NCBI GenBank assembly: GCA_963281155.1
Contig: CAUJLY010000003.1
Location: 1,612,001 to 1,676,000 of the forward strand
Length of the DNA stretch: 64,000 bases
Origin: Rhabditophanes sp. KR3021
Lineage: Eukaryota; Nematoda; Chromadorea; Rhabditida; Alloionematidae
Reading direction: 5' to 3'
Shown here piece by piece: positions 55,501-64,000 of this stretch. The position numbers were made by a program, and so were the translations under genes. The notes beneath the pieces are model-generated. The model had not been told where the DNA came from and ran no database searches. It was given only the letters and a program-made list of their open reading frames with translations. Numbering within the stretch: position 1 is the first letter of the stretch; each line of letters begins with the position of its first letter.

Positions 55501-55626
55501 TACTCCTGCCAAAACTCCCATGCCATGCAGCTAACAGGCGTATGTAAGAAACTCTTTGAATTGGAGCGAAATGTTCAGCTTAGTTATTTGGATCTTTTTA
55601 TTAATTTAAAGACGATGCTTCAATAA
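52511..55626 (+). CDS. DDX1: DEAD-box helicase DDX1
   Basis: Exons 52511-52578, 52624-52847, 52899-54096, 54142-54509 and 55290-55626 give about 731 aa (human 740). The DDX1-specific SPRY domain sits between Walker A ([12 protein letters not shown]) and the later helicase motifs: [42 protein letters not shown]. Then [66 protein letters not shown], and the DDX1 C-terminus [15 protein letters not shown]1 acts in tRNA ligase complexes, 3' processing and RNA clearance at breaks. A one-base deficit in the A-run near 53427 (GACAGAAAAAGAGG region) shifts the frame by -1. All other phases agree, so an assembly indel is the simplest reading. The last intron (780 nt) holds an antisense gene. Confidence 0.93.
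54640..55223 (-). pseudogene. antisense nested reading frame in DDX1 intron 4, nearly intact
   Basis: Two overlapping-phase frames on the minus strand. 54906-55223 encodes [20 protein letters not shown], a CNSC motif, [19 protein letters not shown] and [19 protein letters not shown]. 54640-54873, open upstream as [14 protein letters not shown], encodes [39 protein letters not shown] and [21 protein letters not shown] single shift near 54900 joins them into a protein of about 190 residues, mainly helical in the second half. No family recognised; the second half loosely recalls the end of BTB-type domains. A decayed homologue lies at 48060-48530. Because the host DDX1 also shows an apparent indel, this break may be a sequencing error and the gene may be live. 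Confidence 0.55.
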
Positions 55627-58600
55627 AGTATATTATTTTTGGTGTCTATTTATACTTATCTTATTCATTTCAAAAATTGCATGTCTTTTTGCACCACAAC
55701 TCTTTTTTGCCCCATAATTTCACTCCCTTATTTAGAAAAATAAAGCAAAAGACATGACACCAACAAGTTTATTACATATAGCAGGATTAATCGTGTAATC
55801 TGTTTCATTTTTCATAATTCTGATTAGTTCTAATTGTCTCTCTCTCAGAAACCATAAAAGTGCACCCGTCCTTACCAACAAAGGTAAGGAAGATATTTAA
55901 TATTTGGTTTGATATCACATCACTCATAATTAATGTCTTTCAAAAAAAGAATATTGCCATATTAACAAGAAGGTGAAGCAACAATAGGGCAACGAAATGC
56001 ACTTTTGATATGCTTACGCCACTGGACATGTAATTAAAGTATACTACTTTGTGCCAGACAAAAATTCATTTGCTTTTTCTATTCTTTCAAAATCACACTT
56101 CACTAATAACATAATGAGCTGGACTACAACAAAGTACATCCTGTCTACAAGACAAGACCTTTTACGTGAAATAATTAACTAAATCCGTATCTAGTACCAA
56201 CCTTATTAACCAAGTACATGGCACAAGTTTTAACAGACAAAAGTAGTGAGGTGTAAAAATTTCACTTACGTCAAGCCTTGATACCACCCAGACAATATTT
56301 GTTTAAATAAATATATCTCGCATAGACACATACGTTCACTTGCCACAACCACACTACTTGCCATAATTTACAACTCTTCATTTTTTGCACTTTTTACAAA
56401 ATATCTATCTGTTATGTTTGTGGGTATCAGCAATGCACTTTCAAAAACTACTATGCACTGGTCCAAAAAGAGAGTTCTTACTTGGTCCAAAAAGTGAATG
56501 TAATGGCATTTTGTAATGGTTGGTCTGCAGCAAAAAATGACTAGCATTTATAGGCAAGTCTTAGTTATAGACCACCCAACTTTTTTTAAGACCTCTGATT
56601 AAAATAGAATACCCAAGATTTGGATCTGAAGTAAGGAGGAAACTATAAACTTCCTTTTTATACTAACCATAAATCGCTAGCAAAACTATTAATTGTGATA
56701 ATCTAAAAGAAGATCTTTCTCCAGAGATGCTTTTTAATTATTCACTTTATTTTTTCAAATATTAAAAAGGCTAAAGAATAAATTTGTTCCAATATATGAA
56801 GGAGAAGCTACTTGAATATTCTAAATAAAGTAAATAAAAGTCATAGTATACCATATTTAGTGCTTGGTTCGAAAATTAATTTTTGTAACTTTTAATTATT
56901 GCTAATTTCAAATGTATAATTGTAAGTTGAGTAATTTTTTATACTTTTTACCTACATGAGTGCTGAATACATTAAAATATTTATGCATGCGTGGTACACT
57001 GCGACGCAAACTTTAAATTACCCACCATTCACATATAATTCATTTTTCTTCGTGGCCGGATTTCTATTCTAATGCCATGTAAAATCTTGTTACAACTTTT
57101 ATTAAATAAAAAATACCTACACCCAAAGAGTGACTGAATCACAAGAGGTGTTTGTATGATGGTTGCGTGTGGTTGGTCTCTTTTGTCATTATCTCAATTA
57201 TTATTAAATTGCTTATTTTGTATGCCACCACCATTCATCCTTCTCCTTCTTGGAAAGGATACTTTAATTCATCTGTATCAAGGATAAAACAATTTAATTT
57301 AAGCAGGAGTGGTTTATGTTCTGCTTATGCTATAAAGAAAAAGATAATTTGACACATACAATTTCGAATAAGTTCACAATTATGCATATATTTTGAACAA
57401 TTTGAAGTTAATTCAAAACTAAATCCGACTTCTTTTTATCTCTCAGATTATTTATATAGTTTAATGCCTTCTGATTAAAAATGTAGACCAGGTATCAGGG
57501 TTGGCTACAATATGCCCAAAAAAGTAGCTTCCTTTTAAACAATTTTAATTAACTTTAAGCTGAAAGAGTGTCATACCATTTTGGAGCTTATCTTTTTGTC
57601 TCAATATTCTAAAGTCTTTTTAAAAAGAAAGGCTCAAGGTATATTATTATTTATGTGTATTTAAAGCACGCACTTTTTTGTCTTTTCTTATTAACTTCCC
57701 TTGCTTTTTGTTCACACATTAAAATGTTAGTTGATTAAAAAATGTATATTTTACATATTCAACAAAAAAAGAAGTTTTATAACTAAACAAAATACATATA
57801 TTTATAAAAGTAACAATATATTTGATATATGTATCTTTACCCTTTTTTTTTAAAGCCTCAGCAACTTTGAATTATATATATTACTATCATTTGCTAATCA
57901 CCAAACTATTTAATTGTCCAGACTAAAACAATCTTTTAGTTTATAAAATATTGCTTAGTCTGGCTAGGTGAATTTATTATATAATATATCATATACACCT
58001 TCTTGTACTACATCTCATTAAAGGCTAACAAAAGCCTTGAAGCATTAATAAGCTATCTATGCAGATGAAGGCAGACGAAGGTGTATAATTAATAATAATA
58101 GAATAAAAAATTATGCTTAAATGGGCATACACTCTCGAAGCTCTATGTCAAGCAATTTTTATTAAAATTTAAATAAAGGTGTATCTTTTGTGCTGTGATT
58201 AAATACCATTTTCATGCCTTATGAACTATTTATTTATTCCTAAGAAGGTTCAAAGTTAACTACCCTATCATCTATTTTAACTAAAAAATCATTTAACCAC
58301 CTAGTTTAAAGCCCTTTTTTACTATCTTTTTTTGCACTTATTATCTAATTTCCTGGACATCTTTGAGATACGGGCCCTTTTTTAACCAAAAAAGGTGATT
58401 TAACAACACTACTTAAATATTTATATTTATGTACACATCGTTTCGTATTTTGCTGCAGGAATGCAACCAGCCAAATCGGCTAACTTTTTTCATTTAAATC
58501 AACTTCTTCTGCCTTTTTTGTGTTTAAATTAATAGATATGTATGTTTGTGTGTACAACTTCGATTGCTTCCTTGACTAAGTGACAACAAAAATGAGAATT

Positions 58601-60011
58601 ATGATGTTTCAACATCATTTTGACTCTTCGCTTAAACTTGATTTAAGGTCTGTGTCTTGGTGCATATATTCAAATATTCTTTTTAATTACTTTTTTATAT
58701 CGTAAAAGATTTTGACTAACCTATGTATTACTATGTTCCAAGCCTTTTCATGGGTGATATGCATTAATTTTGATTGTTTCATTCTCTCTCACGCCCCAAC
58801 TTTTTATATTTAATTCAATATGAACATTAATCCTTTGGTACTTTAATTTCCAATCTCTTTTTTGAATCAAAATCTTTCTCATATACTTTCATATTTTCAT
58901 GTATATCCCGCAGTTGTAGCCTTTGTTGTTACTTACATCTAAAATCACCATCCTTTGTCACAAAGTATTTTTAACGTGAATAAAATAATTAATTGTCGCT
59001 TAAATTACAGCGATCACTAATTATTACAATTACTACGTGTTAATGATAAATCAGAAAAAGACAATAAAAAATGATAACATTTATATAAAGAAAGAAGATT
59101 CTTGCAAATGAAACAAAAATATCCGCCTCCTCATGCGTTCATCTGACCATTCTCTTTACAAAAAAGTGTATTAGTAAAAAATTTATATATTTTATAATCT
59201 ACCAAGCATCCAAAGGCCCTTCTTTTTCGCTGAAGTATACAAATACACGAGAGGGTGGTCTTTCCATCAAAAAAACTTTCACTCTCATTATTATACTTTT
59301 TTCATACCAACACCGATCAAAAAATCGCAAGATATATTTGTGTTGTGAAAGAAGGGTCGACCACAAAAAGCAGCCTCTTTTGTATGCTTAACTTTTTTGA
59401 AACATTTTTGGACAAAAATAATATGTCTCTTGACTTGGTGGCATCTACAACAAGCTGTATTTGATAATCACCTTTTTTTGATTAACCTACAATTTATGGT
59501 GTGCGTCTACCTTTTTAGTGATAAACCGCAACAAAAAAGTCTGTTCCTAATTATGTCACTACTATTTTTCCTTGATTTGATATACGAAAAAATTATATAC
59601 CAGTCGTCTATGACCGAGACCATTGCTCCTTTCTTTTAGCGTTATCACCTAAACATCTTAACCCCATCACCATTTAAACCACCTTTTTTGGTTGATATAA
59701 ACATACTCTTCATGACCAAAAATGTTTACTTGTATCTTTTTTTGTACTTTAAAATTTGGAACGGACAGACACGATCAAATGACGGACAAATACTTATTAA
59801 GTAACTTCTTTTTTGTGTCCCTTCAATTAATTATCAGCACCATTAGACGAAATCAACTTTTTTATTACTTTTTTGATTGTCTTTTCATTTTTTATAATGC
59901 CATTGTGCACTGTCTGTACTTTCCTTTGTCAATGGCCACGAAACTACGCGGTGCAGGCCCACGATCGGAACCGTCCATTTTTTATATCATGATTATCATC
60001 TTCTATTTCAG
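55627..60011. other. 4.4-kb AT-rich intergenic/regulatory region
   Basis: No frame with coding character. It is crowded with pyrimidine runs (CTTTTTT, ACCTTTTTT, GCACTTTTT) and short words recurring at irregular spacing. It precedes a gene with a 3-kb first intron, so it may hold cis-regulatory sequence; that is inference from position only. It ends with an acceptor-like TCTATTTCAG at 60011. Confidence 0.45.
57991..58086. repeat. inverted repeat with internal hairpin
   Basis: ATACACCTTC at 57993-58002 is the exact reverse complement of GAAGGTGTAT at 58077-58086. Inside, AAGGCT and AGCCTT (about 58021-58037) form a second stem. The 95-bp unit could be a tiny foldback element or a structured RNA. 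The arms are too short to decide. Confidence 0.4.
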
Positions 60012-63000
60012 AGGCACAGCCGTCTCACACATAGCCCTTTCTGAAAAACTGTCCCAGACATTTTTTCCACCAAACTGATCAGGAAGGAATGTTTTCGGTA
60101 AGTAGCAACCCTACTAATTTCATCATTCTATTTCGAATAGAAGACGAAGAGAGGTCCTTGTCCATCTTTGTGTGTGCCGAATAATGATTGGCTTTATCCA
60201 TATATTAATTAACTCACAATCTAATAACCCATTAACTACTTCCTTTGTTACTAACTTTCCCCTCTGTATAAAGTAATTTGTGTGTGAATATCCATTAATT
60301 TTTCCTTGTGCATAAGTGACGATAATTGGGTAACCTTAAAGTGTCCTTTCATGCGACTCCAAAATGTCTACATCACCTTTTTCTGAGGTAGCATTTGCGC
60401 CATCACTTTCAATGAACTTTAATATGTTGGTTATGATAATAAAAAAGGTTGGTACGAGCCTTGTAAGTACAGGAAGGTAGGAGTCTCTGGTGGGACATTG
60501 GCAAAGATTAGCCAACAATGCCAAACGTACATCAACATTAATTAAAGCTACCTATCTCCGCACTTTGATATTGTCCTTTAAATATTCGTAAAAAGGCTTA
60601 TCTCCTTTTTTCAACTAATTTTTGCCATATTTCCGATTAAGCTTAAGCTCTATCCATATGACACATTCATCAAATGGGTATATTAAAATATTATTTTATT
60701 AATTAAAACATTTACATAAACTCTTTTTACTATTACATTCCACAGATCTCCATTTTGAGAGCATCGATATATTATATATTTTTACCTCAAATATAGTTCA
60801 TTTTTCTAATATTTTTTATCTATAATATTGTACTATAATATTATCCACTTCAATTTAAATTTAATCATCTCCCGACATTTATTTGTGAAGACATTTTTAA
60901 AGACCACATTCCTAATTTTTAAAGAAGTGCACATTCTACTAGTAGAGGCCCAATCCTAGTACGACTCACGAACTTTCACTGATCTTATTTTAGCAACTTC
61001 TTTTTTGAGTAAAGACGGAGCTTTTCAACCACTAAATGAAACACTTTTTTCTGGTTGCCCTTATGGCCCGTCATTTTTTGATGTCAACGAGAAAAATGAA
61101 ATTGCTCCGTCTTGAACAGTTAACTAACTTTTTTGATGTTACCAAGAAAAAGAAAGTTGTTCCATCACTTATTTTTTACGATGAGTACTACTAATTTATG
61201 ATTTTTAGTTACCTAATAATAAGCATAACTAATATTGCTCATTATTTATGATAAAAAAGAGTTCATTTATTATATAGTTATATGATTGTTTCCACATAGT
61301 AAACGGAGACGCTCTCAGTCAAAAATGCAAAGGTAGGGGCAAAAGCCTTGTTCAGTCACCGATCCCTAGAGCATAGTGCATACAGAGGTCTGATAGATTA
61401 ACAAGCTAAATCAACGGTAAACGTAGCGATTTGCGGGAGGTCTTATCGTGTGGTGGAGTCGGCCCTCTATAATTGTGACAAAGTCTTCTCGATAAGAGAA
61501 AAAGTAAATTTGAACAATAAAATATTCATTATTTGAGAGGTTTTGTACTCGAGTAGTTTTAATATACTATTATAGAGGATAAAAGTGATGGCGACAGTCA
61601 TCGTCTGTTATGTGCATTCTTTCACTGCTAGTCTTTATAAAAAATGGTAAACAGAGGGTCGATTATTCATTTAGTACCTTCAAAATATAGTTCAAATTTG
61701 GGTTTTCCAAATATTAGTGCATTTTTAGTTTGATTGGTAGAGTGATTGAGAATATGTGCACTGTATGCGATATATTATATATATTTATAAATAAATATCA
61801 TAAACCCCCACCAGATGTGGTCTTTGGTGCTGATTATTATTGAACAAGAAGGGTTATCACATCAAATACATACAAATGTTTAGGAATGTTGAATGATTTT
61901 TCAAAAAAGAGACCATCTTTTTTTGCACGTCACCGGGAAAAATTAAGCTAGAGGTTTGAAATTATACATACTTTCTTTTTTATCATTTCCTCCATCATTA
62001 ATACTTTTCATTATCAATAAAAAAGGGATATTCACATAAACAGTTAATGTCATAAAAAAGTATTAATTCTTGATGAGTTTGTTACACTTTTAATAGGTAT
62101 ATAGAACAACGCCTAACTACTTATTAAATTGAAACAATTTGTTAAGAGCAAGATCTTTTTTAATAATTAAGGTTAAGATGTAAGCAGCTACCCACAAACA
62201 AATTGTTTATTTAAAAGCAAATGCAACAATTAATTGAATAATTAATTAAATCATATCCGCAAAGAAGTTCTTCGATCTAATTCAACAAAAAGGGATATAA
62301 TATGTGTTATATTATAACGATATTCCGCTAGTATTTGGCGAGTGTTGATCGAATTATATCATTTTAAGACATTAGATAACAACTTTTCTTATGCACTTTT
62401 CTTTGATTCGACTAATTTGTAGTTTCAAACTAGACACAAGTACATTTGATTGTCTTTAAGTTATTAGTTTTTACCTCCACTTCGTAACAATTCGTTAGTT
62501 TTTAATGGTCATCAGCTTTGTATACACTTTCTAAGGTTTCTAATCTTTAATTTGTAAATTTGAATCTTCCTTTACACATGATAGTCCTCAGCCAAAGATA
62601 AAAATAAAAAATTTTATCCATGTCAAATCAAAAATTGAATTGTGTTAAAATTGTAGCGACATTCACTAAATATAGAAAACGATGACATATTCATGCATTG
62701 AATTAGCTCTGATAATGTCTGTGATTAAAACAACTACCAAAAGGATCCTCTTTTCATGAACAAAAAAGGGGATAAAAAACCTAGCCTGCTAATCCTCAAT
62801 TTGTTAATTGCTTTTGATTTTTAATACTTAATTTATTTTAAATAAAATCAAAACTCACTAATGTACCCTAATACGATTAAATTTTGGGAAGATATTTGTG
62901 TCCTGGATTTTTAGTTAATAAGAATGGGATGTCTGAGTAGAACTTTAGTTTGTATATGGAATGATGATGCTTGTTTAATGATCTTTTAAGCTTATAATTG

Positions 63001-64000
63001 TCAGGCATGAAACATTTGATAATACGCAACCTAGAAGAAGCATACCTGTTTTGGAACAGAATGCACCGATCTGATTTAAAACTAATCTTTTTATATTAAT
63101 TTTTTTTATTACTGCACCTTTTTATTAACCTTTTTTGCTCTTTTGTGTCCATCCTTTTTTACCCGTACCAATTTAATTGTTGTTTTTGCAGGATTTGGAT
63201 ATGATAGCAGGTCTAATTGCTAAAGACTCAATTTTTTGCAGCAAATCAAAGATTGTAGAAGATCAAAATAGAAACGAAGCTACTGCTGCTGCTTTTTCCT
63301 CGCATTTTATGAACGCTGCTGGTCTAGCTTCTCTTGCCGTTAATTCGAATCACCACGTTTCTTCGGCTAATCACAATCAAACTATCATGAATTCAAATGG
63401 AATATACTCTAATGGCAACCATCAATCAACTCACCCGAATATTGGTTATGGCCAGGTTACTGTCCACGTTTCCTCTCATAATAATGGAATGCCATTGTTC
63501 AACGATGCCAATGCGGCTCATTTGATGATGACAGGTTGTTTCCCTTCTTCCACATCTTCCGGCCCTACGACTCCACATTCTTCGCACTCCCCAATGGCCG
63601 TTGATGGGACCATGAATCCACTTCTCCACAACCAACACCATCTCCAACAACAAGGTAATACCACGCCATTAAATAATTAACCCCTCCAGCTTACTTTTCA
63701 GACCATCTAAATGGCATTTCAAGTCTTCTTAATCCCCAAATTAAGACAGAACAGCCCTTTGATGTGTCTGTTTCAGGTATCATTAGCAACATGAATCAAT
63801 TTAATGGTCATTTAGGGTTGCCACCACACTCACTCGGATCTTTTTCACAATTGCCATTCCCAGCTCCAAATAATACCACTTCTCTCTTTCAACAGATGGT
63901 TCACCCACACCAAGGTTCTTTCATGAGTCAACCTCCTTTCTCAGCACTTCAAAATGAAAATAATATGGTAGGAAGTGTAAAGACTCCTGGGCGTAGAGCA
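60012..64000 (+). CDS. Gln/Asn/His-rich probable transcription factor, 3' end outside window
   Basis: An exon at 60012-60097, bounded by TTTCAG and GTAAGT, carries a leader and only nine coding bases (ATG at 60089, MFS). After a 3,094-nt intron, exon 63192-63654 continues in phase as DLDMIAGLIAKDSIFCSKSK. A 47-nt intron follows, then exon 63702 to the window end. The protein is low-complexity: Asn, His, Gln, Ser, Pro-rich (NSNHHVSSANHNQT; HNQHHLQQQ), with an IKTE sumoylation-type site. The last residues in view are VGSVKTPGRRA. Such composition suits the activation region of a developmental transcription factor. The final GRR-type motif could precede a basic region, as in Fos-like bZIP proteins, but no DNA-binding domain is in view, so this is a guess. 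Confidence 0.6.
61071..61172 (+). repeat. diverged direct repeat, two copies
   Basis: TTTTTTGATGT followed by an AGAAAAA/GAAA core and a T/G-rich TTGxTCCxTC ending occurs at about 61073-61113 and again at 61131-61172, roughly 58 bp apart. It lies within the large first intron of the Gln/Asn/His-rich gene. Confidence 0.35.
61297..61505. other. GC-richer block inside the AT-rich first intron
   Basis: About 200 bp of higher-complexity sequence without an ORF interrupts very AT-rich DNA. It contains GGAGACGCTCTCAG, GAGGTCTGATAG and GGGAGGTCTTATCG (partly repeated). A 5-bp hairpin at 61486-61500 (TTCTC, GATAA loop, GAGAA) is followed by A-rich sequence. It may be an RNA gene, an enhancer or a repeat fragment. 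I could not match it to U1, U2, U4, U5, U6, 5S, tRNA or a spliced-leader RNA. Confidence 0.25.

Noticed and set aside
59255..60078. Frames of 69-118 codons upstream of the last gene
   Set aside because: Phe/Leu/Ile/Tyr-rich, no ATG context or splice logic, typical of T-rich noncoding DNA. The only supported exon here is 60012-60097.
61735..61760. TGGTAGAGT words resembling a tRNA A box
   Set aside because: No B box (GTTCGANNC) or acceptor stem follows. No tRNA gene was found by eye anywhere in the window.

Overview
This window is nuclear DNA from a small-genome animal, most likely a nematode outside Caenorhabditis. The evidence is indirect. The DNA is AT-rich. Most introns are 38-55 nt with T-rich/AG acceptors. 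Glycine codons in the ribosomal protein gene favour GGA. There is a secreted astacin with EGF, CUB and TSP1 modules, the layout of the nematode NAS subgroup that includes DPY-31 and HCH-1. About eight genes have an acceptor-like T-rich/AG a few bases before the ATG, as expected with spliced-leader trans-splicing. Other invertebrates with similar introns cannot be excluded.

Layout. 1-7.5 kb: 3' part of a Vasa/DDX3-type helicase, a TBC1D10-type Rab GAP, DDX55 (minus) with a small membrane-protein gene inside its intron, Mediator MED19, and a shortened RNase H-like gene. 7.6-21 kb: kinetochore Zwilch, an orphan 371-aa protein, FRG1, an orphan 800-aa type I membrane protein, a TYW1-like flavodoxin protein without its radical-SAM half (minus), dynamitin, and tyrosylprotein sulfotransferase. 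21-25.3 kb: WDR24 of GATOR2 (minus). 29-32 kb: an SLC16 monocarboxylate transporter. 35-42 kb: a small Cys-rich membrane protein, a DAZ/Boule RNA-binding protein, MRE11, RPS3 and RidA. 45.6-49.8 kb: the astacin. 52.5-55.6 kb: DDX1. 60-64 kb: the 5' part of a Gln/Asn/His-rich, probably regulatory, protein that runs off the end. The stretches 25.3-28.9, 32-35, 43-45.6 and 55.6-60 kb hold no gene that can be supported.

How the genes relate. Most are unrelated housekeeping genes: helicases and RNA processing, Mediator, GATOR2/TORC1 signalling, dynactin, double-strand-break repair and translation. Several bear on germline or chromosome work (Vasa-like, DAZ, MRE11, Zwilch, dynamitin). No convincing operon is visible, although the orphan/FRG1 pair is close (168 bp) with an acceptor-like site between.

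The most unusual feature is the introns. Almost all are 38-55 nt, but eleven are 435-3,094 nt. Eight of those carry foreign-looking content: nested genes, decayed antisense reading frames or an inverted repeat. Two of the decayed frames, in the astacin and DDX1 introns, are homologous to each other. Two in neighbouring WDR24 introns are also homologous. In DDX1 the insert begins exactly at the AG of what looks like an ordinary 41-nt intron. A partial, inverted, internally deleted copy of Zwilch lies 42 kb from the intact gene. All gene structures below were built by hand from reading frame, splice signals and phase, and none was checked against transcripts.
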